Both the position numbers and the translations under genes were made by a program. 50,635 nucleotides of DNA, from the NCBI GenBank assembly GCA_002255955.1, contig NKIM01000028.1:24615-75249 (forward strand). Direction: 5' to 3'. The notes beneath the pieces were generated by a model. It saw only the letters and a list, made by a program, of their open reading frames with translations. It was not told the origin of the DNA and did no database searches. Shown here piece after piece: positions 18,389-27,515 of the stretch; the first letter of the stretch is position 1; every line of letters begins with the position of its first letter. This DNA comes from Burkholderiales bacterium PBB2. Its GTDB lineage: Bacteria > Pseudomonadota > Gammaproteobacteria > Burkholderiales > Burkholderiaceae_C.

Positions 18389-18392
<4 letters not shown>
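18069..18392 (+). CDS. IS3-family transposase OrfA
   Basis: This 107-residue protein is the DNA-binding subunit of the IS3-type transposase. It has an N-terminal helix-turn-helix ([34 protein letters not shown]) and a C-terminal leucine-zipper-like helix ([18 protein letters not shown]) ending in the family-typical [15 protein letters not shown] lies shortly upstream of the ATG. The stop codon overlaps the beginning of the orfB frame (TTGA at 18389-18392), as expected for elements that make OrfAB by -1 frameshifting; a TTTTTC run near 18350 is a possible slippage site. Confidence 0.92.
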
Positions 18393-19288
<896 letters not shown>

Positions 19289-19456
19289 CTTAAACCAACA
19301 GGCCTCCTCGGAACCCGGGGCGATTCAGTTATGCCTTCAGGGGATCGGGCGATTCATGCACTTGTCTGTCTGAAAAAATGCAGGGGACCTGGCTCGATAC
19401 GCGGCTTGTTGGGGCGTACGTTCGATTGGCCTCGGTCTTTTCCCTGTGGTTCAACA

Positions 19457-20542
19457 TCAAGCGGGCTGCTGCTGTGTCGTGCAGTGAATGCCGCCGCCGC
19501 CGGCTGCGATCGCATCAATGTTCAGCTGCACGATCTGACGGCCAGGGAACTGCTCGCGCAGCACTGCTTTGCAGTTCGCATCGGCCTTGGCGTCGCCAAA
19601 CTGCGGGGCAATCACGGCGCCATTGCAAACGTAGAAGTTGATATAGCCCGCGGCGAACTCCGGTGACTCCAATTCCTGGCGCACCTGCGCGGGTCCATGG
19701 AGCACCACCACACGCAAGCGGCGGCCACGCGCATCGCTGGCCTGGCGCAAGATGTCCAAGTGTCTCCGAGTGACTGCATGGTCGTAGGACTTCGGATCGT
19801 CGTCGAAGCCGGCCACGACCACGCCCGGCGTGGTGAATCGAGCGTAGAAGTCGGTGTGGCCGTCGGTGATGTCCTTGCCAGCAATGCCGGGCAGCCAGAT
19901 GATCTTCTGCAGACCCAGTAGACGCTTGAGTTCGGCTTCGCATGCCACCTTGCTCAGGCCCGGGTTGCGGTTGGCATTGAGGACGCAGCTTTCGGTGATG
20001 ATGGCTGTGCCTTGGCCGTCGACCTCGATACCGCCGCCCTCCAGCACCAAGTCTGTCTCCAGCCTTCGCACGGCAGTTTGTTCGCACACAAACTCGGCGA
20101 CTTGCGCATCGCGGCCATGCTCTTGCTTGCCGCCCCAGCCATTGAAATTGAAGTCCACACCGGCGCGTTCGCCGACACTGTTCTTCACGAACACAGGCCC
20201 CGTATCACGCATCCACAGATCATCGACCCCCTGCACGTGCAAGGTGACCTTGGCGCCACAAAGGCGGGCGGCAATGTCCTGGTCTTCCTCGCGAACCAGC
20301 ATATGGACCGGCTCAAAGGCAGCGATGGTTCGCGCAATGTTGGCGAGGTTCTCTCGTGCGGGACGTAGCAGGCGGCGACCCCATACGTCCTCGCTTGGGC
20401 CGAAGGACATCCAAGTTGCCGCGTGCGGCTCGCCCTCGTCGGGCATATGCCAAGCTTCTCCCGCCCATGCGGGTGGCAAGACACCCAGCGGACTGAGGCT
20501 CATGGCCTGCAACAGGCGGCGACGTGCGATCAAGCGGTTCAT
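19457..20542 (-). CDS. Exported agmatine deiminase / peptidylarginine deiminase family enzyme (paralogue 1)
   Basis: This 361-residue protein belongs to the PAD_porph/agmatine deiminase family, which hydrolyses guanidino groups to ureido groups with release of ammonia. The N-terminus has a Tat-like motif (ARRRLLQ) and a hydrophobic stretch ending PAWAGE, so export of a folded enzyme is likely. Predicted catalytic residues are all present: D113 (WMRDTGP), E168 (LEGGGIEVDG), H229 and D231 (TDGHTD), and C354 (GGGGIHCTTQQ). The protein ends seven residues after the catalytic cysteine. It lies 27 bases downstream of a close paralogue, so the pair is likely co-transcribed. The substrate is not certain: agmatine fits the neighbourhood, but another small or peptidyl guanidine is possible. 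Confidence 0.85.
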   Translation of the reverse strand: MNRLIARRRLLQAMSLSPLGVLPPAWAGEAWHMPDEGEPHAATWMSFGPSEDVWGRRLLRPARENLANIARTIAAFEPVHMLVREEDQDIAARLCGAKVTLHVQGVDDLWMRDTGPVFVKNSVGERAGVDFNFNGWGGKQEHGRDAQVAEFVCEQTAVRRLETDLVLEGGGIEVDGQGTAIITESCVLNANRNPGLSKVACEAELKRLLGLQKIIWLPGIAGKDITDGHTDFYARFTTPGVVVAGFDDDPKSYDHAVTRRHLDILRQASDARGRRLRVVVLHGPAQVRQELESPEFAAGYINFYVCNGAVIAPQFGDAKADANCKAVLREQFPGRQIVQLNIDAIAAGGGGIHCTTQQQPA

Positions 20543-20569
20543 GGGTTGACTCCGAGTGACAGTTTCAGT

Positions 20570-21724
20570 TTAAGCCGGCTCTTGTTGAGTCGTGCAATGA
20601 ATGCCTCCGCCGCCCGCAGCGATGGCGTCGATGTCGAGCTGCACGATCTGATGTTTGGGCAGATGGGCGGCCAAGGCCATGCGAGCGGCTCGGTCGGCAC
20701 CGACGTCGCCGAACTCAGGCAAGAAGAGGGCTTTGTCGGTGAGTAGAAAGTTCACATAGCCGGCGGCGAAGTCTTTTCCTGCATAGGTCGGGCGCACTTG
20801 GCTGGGCGTTTCCAGCGTCACGATCTGCAGTGCACGGCCTTGCGCGTCGGTGGCGCTGCGCAAGATCTCCAGGTGGCGGCGCGTCACGGAGTAGTCGAAA
20901 GAAGCACTGTCGCGTTCCAAGGCGGCAGCTACCACGCCCGGTTTCAAGAAGCGAGCGTAGAAATCGGTGTGGCCGTCGGTGATGTCCTTGCCGGGAATTC
21001 CAGGCAGCCAGATGATCTTGTCCAGTCCGAGCATTCGTTTGAGCTCGTCCTCGGCTTGCGTCTTGGTGACGCCCGGGTTGCGATTGGCATTGAGCACACA
21101 GCTTTCGGTGATGATCGCCGTGCCTTGGCCGTTGACCTCGATGCCGCCCCCTTCCAGCACCAAGGTGCTGCTCAGCAGCGGCACTCCGGCGATGGCCGCC
21201 ATGCGGGCCGCGACCGTGGCGTCGCGAGCATGGCTCTGCTTCTTGCCCCAACCATTGAAGTTGAAGTTCACCGCCGCCCGTTCGCCTCGACTGTTCTTCA
21301 CGAAGACGCAACCCGTGTCACGTATCCACAGGTCATCGATCTCGTGCTCGATCAATTGCACGCCCGGTCCGCAGAGGGTTCGTGCAGTGGCCATATCGTC
21401 GGCGCTGACCAGCATCTTCACCGGTTCAAACGCGCTGATGGCATTGGCAATCCGTGCCAGCGCTTGCTGAGCTGGACGGCTTAGTTTTGCTCCCCAGACT
21501 GACTCGCGTGCTGCGAATGCCATCCACAGGGCGCGATGAGTTTCGCCCTCGTCGGGCATGCGCCATGCGTCTGGACTGGGCGCAGGGCTGGGGGAAGGAG
21601 TTGGAGACGGAGACGGAGACGGAGACGGAACGCTGTCACCTTCTGCGCCGCCGCCACATGCGGTCAGCCAACTGCTCATCAGTCCGAGGCTGCCAAGGCC
21701 CAGGAGGGCTCGTCTTGCATTCAT
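20570..21724 (-). CDS. Exported lipoprotein of the agmatine deiminase family (paralogue 2)
   Basis: This 384-residue protein is a close tandem paralogue of the gene downstream of it. It begins with a twin arginine (NARRALLG) and a lipobox (SWLTAC, Cys23), then a Ser-Pro repeat linker (residues about 33-51) and the enzyme domain. Catalytic residues are conserved: D136 (WIRDTG), E191 (LEGGGIEVNG), H252 and D254 (TDGHTD), C377 (GGGGIHCTTQQ). The features suggest a Tat-exported enzyme tethered to a membrane by lipid and held off it by a flexible linker. The chain ends just after the cysteine motif, as in paralogue 1. The gene may share a transcript with the LysR gene 102 bases upstream. Family membership is firm; substrate is inferred. 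Confidence 0.85.
   Translation of the reverse strand: MNARRALLGLGSLGLMSSWLTACGGGAEGDSVPSPSPSPSPTPSPSPAPSPDAWRMPDEGETHRALWMAFAARESVWGAKLSRPAQQALARIANAISAFEPVKMLVSADDMATARTLCGPGVQLIEHEIDDLWIRDTGCVFVKNSRGERAAVNFNFNGWGKKQSHARDATVAARMAAIAGVPLLSSTLVLEGGGIEVNGQGTAIITESCVLNANRNPGVTKTQAEDELKRMLGLDKIIWLPGIPGKDITDGHTDFYARFLKPGVVAAALERDSASFDYSVTRRHLEILRSATDAQGRALQIVTLETPSQVRPTYAGKDFAAGYVNFLLTDKALFLPEFGDVGADRAARMALAAHLPKHQIVQLDIDAIAAGGGGIHCTTQQEPA
21603..21629 (-). repeat. GGAGAC hexanucleotide tandem repeat coding a Ser-Pro linker
   Basis: Four perfect copies of GGAGAC plus a partial fifth on the plus strand encode part of the Ser-Pro linker of the lipoprotein deiminase. Gain or loss of a unit would lengthen or shorten the linker by two residues and keep the frame. 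Confidence 0.8.
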
Positions 21725-21826
21725 GCGATTCAGGGTAATTACCAGGGTGTTGCATTCTTGCGCTGCACTGCCTTTTGAAAAACTGATGTTTATTGCGTGT
21801 ACTGATCGATTCCGCTCATATGGCCT

Positions 21827-22717
21827 TCAGCCCTCCTGCGAAAAACGCAGCAAGCTGTCGAACACGCCTCGAACCAAGGGGTGGCGTGCCTCTCCTTCGG
21901 TGCGCGAAATCCACACCGTTCGCAGAGGCAAGCTGGGGTAGGCGTCCAGGCGCTTCAAGCGGCCACTGCGCAGGCCATCGTCGGCGAGCAGGCTGGAAAC
22001 AAGCGCCAGGCCGCGTCCGCGCAAGGCCGCATCGAGCACCAAGCGTGCATCGTCGTAAATGGCAACGCGGCGCAGGGCGCTGAAATGCTCGCGAATGTGT
22101 GGGCCGATACGCTCGCTGGTGAGGTCACCCTCCAGGCACAGCAAACCGACGATCTGCGCGTGCTGTTCCTGCGGTACTGCTGCCAGCCGACGCGCCAGCT
22201 CTGAGGTACAGACCGGCACCAGTTCGTCGCTCAGCAACGGGACTTCAAACACGCCTTGCTGTTTGAGTGGCTCATGGGTGATGGCGATGTCCACGTCCAT
22301 CTCATCGATATAGCGGGCGGTTTCATCGATGGAAATGATGGGGCACAGCAGCGGGTGCTCCTTTTGCAGTTGCTCCACTCGAGGTTGCAGCCAGCCCAGC
22401 GCAATCGGCGCCGGGCATACCAAGGTGACCAGGTTCTCGTCCAAGTAGGTCTCGATGCGGGCGAGGCCACCGCGCAACTGTTCCAAGGACTTGCTGACGC
22501 TGTCCAGCAGCAGGCGGCCTGCCACGGTCAGTTCGACCCCCCGACCTTTGCGGCGAAACAGCGGCTGCCCAACCTGTTCTTCCAACTGCGAAATTTGATG
22601 GCTGATGGCCGACTGAGACACACACAACTCATCGGCGGCACGCGAGTAGTTGCCGAGTCGAGCGGCCGCCTCAAAGCCGAGCAGGAACTTGAAGGAGGGG
22701 AGTCTGGCGTTTGACAT
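21827..22717 (-). CDS. LysR-family transcriptional regulator next to aguA
   Basis: This 296-residue DNA-binding protein has the LysR winged helix-turn-helix near residues 12-65 (FLLGFEAAARLGNYSRAADEL, SQSAISHQISQLEEQ, QPLFRRKGRGVEL), close to the GcvA type, and an effector-binding domain from about residue 85 (LVCPAPIALGWLQPRV, YIDEMDVDIAI). ATG 22717 is chosen over an in-frame TTG 18 bases upstream because family members normally start just before the F-x-x-L motif. It is divergent from aguA with 93 bases between the starts, the classic arrangement for a LysR regulator and its target, so it probably controls the agmatine/putrescine operon and perhaps the deiminase pair downstream. Its effector is unknown; agmatine or N-carbamoylputrescine would be natural candidates. 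Confidence 0.88.
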   Translation of the reverse strand: MSNARLPSFKFLLGFEAAARLGNYSRAADELCVSQSAISHQISQLEEQVGQPLFRRKGRGVELTVAGRLLLDSVSKSLEQLRGGLARIETYLDENLVTLVCPAPIALGWLQPRVEQLQKEHPLLCPIISIDETARYIDEMDVDIAITHEPLKQQGVFEVPLLSDELVPVCTSELARRLAAVPQEQHAQIVGLLCLEGDLTSERIGPHIREHFSALRRVAIYDDARLVLDAALRGRGLALVSSLLADDGLRSGRLKRLDAYPSLPLRTVWISRTEGEARHPLVRGVFDSLLRFSQEG

Positions 22718-22810
22718 ATGAGTCCAGTAGATCAATCAACCGAATAAATGTCGCTTTTCCATTCATGAAATTCAAATCACAGTAACCCTCATTCCAAAAC
22801 GCCAACTTTC
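22718..22810. promoter_or_regulatory. Divergent LysR / aguA promoter region
   Basis: These 93 AT-richer bases separate the two divergent genes and must hold both promoters. A perfect TTCATGAA palindrome lies at 22762-22769, and a partial TTCATGA recurs at the aguA start (22808-22814). The palindrome is a candidate regulator half-site. I cannot place -10 and -35 boxes with confidence. Confidence 0.5.
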
Positions 22811-23896
22811 ATGAGGCACAACTTGAACTCGACTGACTTTGATTGCCGCCGTGCTGGGCTGCGTATGCCTGCAGAGTGGGAACCCATGGCAGCCACTTGG
22901 CTGGGCTGGCCGGTACTGGCCAACCGTGAGGAGCTCTGGGGTGAGCACTACGACGCCGTGTGCCGCGCTTTCGGCTTGTTGGCGCGCACGATTGCGGGCT
23001 ATCAGCGCTGCATCGTGGCTGCGCACGCCCCCTTGGCGGCCAAGGCACGGGAGATGTGCGGCCCCCAGGTCACCGTGGTGCCGATGGCGGTGGAGGACAA
23101 CTGGTTGCGCGACTGCGGACCGATCTTCTTGGTGGACGAAAACCAGGTCACGCAGAAGGCGGCTGCCTTCCGATTCAATGCCTGGGGTGGCAAGTACAGC
23201 CCCTATGAGGGTTGCCAGCGCTCCGCCGGCGACATCGCCGCCCTGGCGCAGGTCCCCTTGGTGCAGTCGGACATGGTGCTGGAAGGGGGCTCTTTCTACG
23301 TCGACGGGCAGGGCACTTTGCTCACGACCGAAAGCTGCCTGCTGCATCCCAATCGCAACCCCGGCATGACACGAGCCGAGATTGAAGTCGAGTTGCGCCG
23401 CATGTTGGGCGTGGAGAAGATCATCTGGCTGCCGGGCAACCCGGCCGAAGTCGAAACCGATGGGCATGTGGACGGTATCGCTTCATTCATCGCTCCCGCG
23501 CGAATCTTGTTCAACGCGGCGGACCCTGATCAGGGGGACTACTACCGGGCCATGCAAGAGAACCGTCGCGCTCTGGAACTCGCCACCGATGCGCGCGGAC
23601 GTAGTTTCGAAATTCTTGATTTGCCGGTGCCTCGCGGTGCCCACAACTACGGCAGCGCCCGCTTCTGCGACATCTACTCCAACTATGTGTTGGTCAACGG
23701 GGCGGTGATCTCGACGGCCTTCAACGTGCCGCAGGATGAGCTGGCGCGCCAGGTGTTCGCTCGCGCCTTCCCGGACCGCCGTGTGGAACTGCTGCCTATT
23801 GCTGCGATTTCGCTCGGTGGCGGCGCCACCCACTGCTCGACACAACAACAGCCCATGTTGGGCAATCGCCTGGCGGTTTGCCGCTTCCCAGGTTGA
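22811..23896 (+). CDS. aguA: Agmatine deiminase, cytoplasmic
   Basis: This 361-residue enzyme converts agmatine to N-carbamoylputrescine and ammonia. It has no signal sequence and begins with the family-typical RMPAEWEPMAATWLGWP segment. Predicted catalytic residues are D101 (NWLRDCGP), E158 (VLEGGSFYVDG), H219 and D221 (TDGHVD) and C342 (GGGATHCSTQQQP). The sequence before the cysteine (GAT instead of the commoner GNI) is slightly unusual but keeps the nucleophile. Seventeen bases separate it from aguB, which uses its product, so the function is well supported by context. It heads a long plus-strand operon, divergent from a LysR gene. Of the four family members in this window it is the only one predicted to stay in the cytoplasm. 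Confidence 0.9.
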   Translation: MRHNLNSTDFDCRRAGLRMPAEWEPMAATWLGWPVLANREELWGEHYDAVCRAFGLLARTIAGYQRCIVAAHAPLAAKAREMCGPQVTVVPMAVEDNWLRDCGPIFLVDENQVTQKAAAFRFNAWGGKYSPYEGCQRSAGDIAALAQVPLVQSDMVLEGGSFYVDGQGTLLTTESCLLHPNRNPGMTRAEIEVELRRMLGVEKIIWLPGNPAEVETDGHVDGIASFIAPARILFNAADPDQGDYYRAMQENRRALELATDARGRSFEILDLPVPRGAHNYGSARFCDIYSNYVLVNGAVISTAFNVPQDELARQVFARAFPDRRVELLPIAAISLGGGATHCSTQQQPMLGNRLAVCRFPG

Positions 23897-23913
23897 ACAC
23901 AAGGAGACCCTCG

Positions 23914-24843
23914 ATGAGTTCAAGAAAGATCACGGTGGCGGCTGTCCAGATGGCCTCAGGCGATTGGGACTTCCAGCGCAATATGGATCGCGCCGAAAGC
24001 TTGATTCGACAAGCCGCTGCGCAAGGTGCCAATCTGGTGCTGTGCCCAGAGTTGTTCATGATGCCCTACTTCTGTCTGGACCAGAACTGGCGCCATCTGG
24101 ACCTGGCCGAGCCCTTTGAGGGCAATGCCCGAATTGCACATTTCGCCAAGCTTGCCGGTGAGTTGGGGATCGTTCTGCCGATCGGGTTCTTCGAGCGCGC
24201 TGGCAATGCCGCGTACAACTCGATCGCCGTGGCTGATGCAGACGGCAGCGTGCTGGGCGTCTACCGCAAGACCCATATTCCCGACGGGCCGGGCTACACC
24301 GAGAAGTTCTATTTCACTCCGGGCGATACCGGCTTCAAGGTGTGGGACACCCGTTTCGGTCGCATCGGTATCGCCATCTGCTGGGACCAGTGGTACCCCG
24401 AAACTGCACGCAGCATGGCCTTGATGGGGGCTGAAGTGCTGTGCTTCCCGACCATCATTGGTTCCGAACCGCACAGCGCTGAGATGGACACCGCGGGCCA
24501 TTGGCAGCGCACCATGCAGGGACATGCCGCCGCAAACATGGTGCCGGTGGTGGCCGCCAATCGCATTGGCAGCGAGACCGGCCTCGGCAACGGCAATGAC
24601 AAGCAACAGGGCCTGACGGGCACCTTCTACGGCAGCAGCTTCATTGCCGACCACACCGGCGCCAAGCTGGCCGAGGCCAACCGGACGGACGAGGCCATTC
24701 TGCTGCAGAGCTTCGATCTGGAGTTGATCCGCCAGGAACGTCAGAGTTTTGGCTTCTTCCGCGATCGCCGACCCGATATGTACAAGACCTTGCTCAGCAG
24801 CGACGGCCAGCGCATCCGTCCTGATCTGCGCCCCGCTCGCTGA
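23914..24843 (+). CDS. aguB: N-carbamoylputrescine amidase
   Basis: This 309-residue nitrilase-family enzyme hydrolyses N-carbamoylputrescine to putrescine, CO2 and ammonia. The catalytic triad is visible: E46 (LVLCPELFMM), K119 (VYRKTHIPDGPGYTEKFYF) and C156 (GIAICWDQWYPE). The GPGYTEKFYFTPGD and FPTIIGSEPH segments are typical of the AguB branch rather than of general nitrilases. ATG 23914 is preceded by AAGGAG at 8-base spacing, which settles the start against an open upstream frame. It follows aguA in the operon, and together they supply putrescine to the Puu genes downstream. Confidence 0.95.
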   Translation: MSSRKITVAAVQMASGDWDFQRNMDRAESLIRQAAAQGANLVLCPELFMMPYFCLDQNWRHLDLAEPFEGNARIAHFAKLAGELGIVLPIGFFERAGNAAYNSIAVADADGSVLGVYRKTHIPDGPGYTEKFYFTPGDTGFKVWDTRFGRIGIAICWDQWYPETARSMALMGAEVLCFPTIIGSEPHSAEMDTAGHWQRTMQGHAAANMVPVVAANRIGSETGLGNGNDKQQGLTGTFYGSSFIADHTGAKLAEANRTDEAILLQSFDLELIRQERQSFGFFRDRRPDMYKTLLSSDGQRIRPDLRPAR

Positions 24844-24862
24844 ATTCCATCACTGCGCTGAA

Positions 24863-24879
24863 GGCTCCGGCTTGGAGCC
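24863..24879 (+). promoter_or_regulatory. Intercistronic hairpin between aguB and the binding-protein gene
   Basis: GGCTCC (24863-24868) pairs with GGAGCC (24874-24879) around a GGCTT loop. It lies 20 bases after the aguB stop. No U-run follows directly, so it is more likely an mRNA-stability element or partial attenuator than a full terminator. Confidence 0.45.
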
Positions 24880-24916
24880 AAGTTCCATATCCAAAAAAAG
24901 CACGACAGGAGACAAG

Positions 24917-26023
24917 ATGAAACCCACCGTCCACAGCATGCTGCGCGCGACCCTACTGAGCCTTGCCGCGCTTTCGCTCGGGGCCCAGGCCCAGGAGAAG
25001 GTGCTCAATTTTTACAACTGGTCGTCGTACATCGCCGACGACACCATCGCCAACTTCGAGAAGGAAACCGGCATCAAGGTGCGTTACGACACCTTTGACA
25101 GCAGCGAGATCTTGCACACCAAGCTGGTGGCCGGACGCACCGGGTATGACATCGTCATGTCTTCCACCGGCTGGGCCAAGATGCAGGCGGACGGTGGCTT
25201 GCTGCAGCCGCTGGACAAGGGCTTGTTGCCCAATCTCAAGAATCTGGACCCAACGCTGCAGGCCCAGGTGGCCAAGCTGGATCCTGGCAATCAGTACATG
25301 GTCACCTGGCTTTGGGGCTACACCACGGTGGGCTACAACGTCGACAAGGTGAAGGCTGCGCTCAAGGACCTGCCCATGCCCGAGAACACATGGGACCTGC
25401 TGTTCAAGCCCGAGTATGTGTCGCGGCTGAAGAACTGCGGCGTCTCCTACTTGGACTCGGCCTCCGAGGTGCTGCCGGCTGTCTTCCACTATCTGGGCAA
25501 GCCCTTGAACACCACCAAGCCGAGTGACTATGCCGCGGCAACCGAACTGCTTCACGGGGTGCGGCCACACATCACCTTGTTCAGCTCCTCGGGCTATCTG
25601 AATGACTTGGTGTCGGGCTCGGTCTGCGTGGCCATGGGCTGGTCGGGGGATTTGAACAACGCCCGCCATCGCGCCCTGGAGTCCAAGAGTGGTCAGCGCA
25701 TCGAGGCGCCGATGCCCAAGTCGGGCGGCATCCTGTTCTTCGACACCATGGTGATTCCTGCCGACGCGCCAAACGCGGCCAATGCGCACAAGTTCATCAA
25801 CTACATCTTGCGCCCCGAGGTTCACGCGTCACTGAGCAACAAGCTCTTTTACGCGAACCCGAATCGCGAGGCGCTCAAGTTCGTGCGACCCGAGATCGCC
25901 AACAACGCCTCGGTGTTCCCCAGTGACGCCGAAATTGCACGCATGGGTGTGCAGGGCGGTGTCAACAACGAGCTGCGCCGCATGATGTCGCGCGCCTACA
26001 CCAGCTTCAAGTCGGGCCTCTAA
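24917..26023 (+). CDS. potF: Periplasmic polyamine-binding protein of the ABC importer
   Basis: This 368-residue protein is the periplasmic substrate-binding component of a putrescine/spermidine-type importer. It has a signal peptide (LRATLLSLAALSLGAQAQ) and the family-typical mature start KVLNFYNWSSYIADDTIANF, followed by GIKVRYDTFDSSEIL, TGYDIVMSS, YMVTWLWGYTTVGYN and a late NAANAHKFINYILRPE segment. ATG 24917 has AGGAGA 6 bases upstream. The length matches PotF. It sits in the same operon as its probable ATPase and permeases, though separated from them by porin, puuD and puuA. Binding of putrescine is likely from context; agmatine or spermidine cannot be excluded. Confidence 0.92.
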   Translation: MKPTVHSMLRATLLSLAALSLGAQAQEKVLNFYNWSSYIADDTIANFEKETGIKVRYDTFDSSEILHTKLVAGRTGYDIVMSSTGWAKMQADGGLLQPLDKGLLPNLKNLDPTLQAQVAKLDPGNQYMVTWLWGYTTVGYNVDKVKAALKDLPMPENTWDLLFKPEYVSRLKNCGVSYLDSASEVLPAVFHYLGKPLNTTKPSDYAAATELLHGVRPHITLFSSSGYLNDLVSGSVCVAMGWSGDLNNARHRALESKSGQRIEAPMPKSGGILFFDTMVIPADAPNAANAHKFINYILRPEVHASLSNKLFYANPNREALKFVRPEIANNASVFPSDAEIARMGVQGGVNNELRRMMSRAYTSFKSGL

Positions 26024-26046
26024 GCCCTCCGCTCTCCATTGCAGCT

Positions 26047-26080
26047 CCCTCCCCGCAAGGCCTTGTGCCAGCGGGTAGGG
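26047..26080 (+). promoter_or_regulatory. Strong intercistronic hairpin after the binding-protein gene
   Basis: CCCTCCCCGC (26047-26056) pairs with GCGGGTAGGG (26071-26080) with one mismatch around a 14-base loop that holds an AAGGCCTT palindrome. It follows the binding-protein stop by 23 bases. Such hairpins often protect the upstream message of abundant binding proteins from 3' decay; that role is inferred. Confidence 0.55.
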
Positions 26081-26119
26081 CGCAGCCTTGCCCAACGAAC
26101 CCATTGAAGAGGCATTGCC

Positions 26120-27508
26120 ATGATGAATATGACGAAGTTCGCGCTGACCCCGGTGTTGGCCCTGATGCTCTCGGCCAACACGGCCCAGGCTCAGAGTGCG
26201 GCTGAACTGGCCGCCAAGTTGAAAGCCATGCAGGAGGCCATGACGGCCATGCAGGCGCAGTTGCAAGAGCTGCAGGCCAAGCCGACTGAAGCGGCTGGCC
26301 TGACGCCCGAGCAAGCGCGCCAGCTCAATCGCACCACGGTGCGCAGCGAGGCCTTGGAGGAAGCCCAGGAAACCATGGGTTTCAAAGGCTTGAAGATCAG
26401 CGGCCTGATCGACCCAAGCCTGATCTACAGCCAGGGGCAGAACCGCAGCGGCTTCCAGTTCCTGAACTCATCGCAAAACGGTGAGTTTGCCTTCGACAAC
26501 GGCGCCTTCGGCATGGCCATGCTGGACTTCCAGAAGGAGTTTGAGGGCGGCAGCAAGATGCGCCTGACGCTGGCCCCCAATCGTGGCGGTGGCGGCGTGG
26601 CCATCGACGGTCAGTCGATTGTTCATGAGGCCAGCTTCTCGGTCCCCTTGGGTGACCTGCAAACGCGGCTGATCGGCGGGCAAGTGCCTGACTGGTCGGG
26701 TCACGAAATCATGCAGGCCAACCAGAACCGATTCGTCACCCACAACCTGCTGTTTGACTTCACTCTCCCCGCCGTTTACACCGGAGCGGGTCTTGAGTTG
26801 CAGCGCAGCCCTTGGCTGGTCAAGGCCATGCTGGCCAATGTGAACAGCTCGCGCAAGAACAACGGTCAGAAGGCTCCGGCCCTGGTCTACCGCGTGGACT
26901 TCTATGACTACAAGCGTGAGTTCAATGGCTGGGGCTTTGCCGGCATGCATGGCAAGCTGGCCAACTGGCGCGCCACGGATCCGGCCGGCAACCCAGTGAC
27001 GGGCCAGTCCTATGCCGCAGACGACACCCAAGTGCACAGCTTCGAGGTGGATGGCTTCTTCAGCCGCGGCAACTGGACGCTGTCAGGCCAAGCCAGCATT
27101 GGCATGCAACGCAAGGCAGCGATCAGTGCCGATCCCGTGAGCGGAGAGCTCCGTGACAGCCATTGGTGGGGTTTGTCGGGCATGGCGGCTTACAAGCTGT
27201 CCCAGCGCCTGGAGCTGATGGCGCGCTTGGACTACTTGAACAGCCGCCGGAACGGCGGCGGTACCCTGGGCTATAGCTTTGCTGACGCGCGCAATGGCCT
27301 CGGTCCTGATCCCTCGGGCGATGCCGAGCGCGGCGCCATTCGCAGCGCTTTGTCGCTGGGCGCACGCTACCAACTGAATGCGTACACGCAACTGAAGCTG
27401 GAGTACCGCATGGATCGCGCCGATCTGCCGGTGTTCCTGCACCAAGGCAGCCAGCAGTTCAAGCGCCAGAACCAACTGCTGGGTAGCTCGGTGGTCATGA
27501 GCTTCTGA
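26120..27508 (+). CDS. Outer-membrane porin-like protein, DUF3138 type
   Basis: This 462-residue protein has a signal peptide (LTPVLALMLSANTAQAQ), then a short coiled coil (AAKLKAMQEAMTAMQAQL, residues about 30-55), then many amphipathic beta strands ending in a C-terminal phenylalanine (SSVVMSF), as outer-membrane barrels do. The arrangement fits the DUF3138 porin-like family of betaproteobacteria. GAAGAGG lies upstream of the ATG. It is embedded in the polyamine operon between the binding protein and puuD, so it probably provides an outer-membrane path for putrescine, agmatine or their derivatives. The family call rests on recognition of overall architecture; the substrate is inferred from position. 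Confidence 0.8.
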   Translation: MMNMTKFALTPVLALMLSANTAQAQSAAELAAKLKAMQEAMTAMQAQLQELQAKPTEAAGLTPEQARQLNRTTVRSEALEEAQETMGFKGLKISGLIDPSLIYSQGQNRSGFQFLNSSQNGEFAFDNGAFGMAMLDFQKEFEGGSKMRLTLAPNRGGGGVAIDGQSIVHEASFSVPLGDLQTRLIGGQVPDWSGHEIMQANQNRFVTHNLLFDFTLPAVYTGAGLELQRSPWLVKAMLANVNSSRKNNGQKAPALVYRVDFYDYKREFNGWGFAGMHGKLANWRATDPAGNPVTGQSYAADDTQVHSFEVDGFFSRGNWTLSGQASIGMQRKAAISADPVSGELRDSHWWGLSGMAAYKLSQRLELMARLDYLNSRRNGGGTLGYSFADARNGLGPDPSGDAERGAIRSALSLGARYQLNAYTQLKLEYRMDRADLPVFLHQGSQQFKRQNQLLGSSVVMSF

Positions 27509-27515
27509 GTGCACC

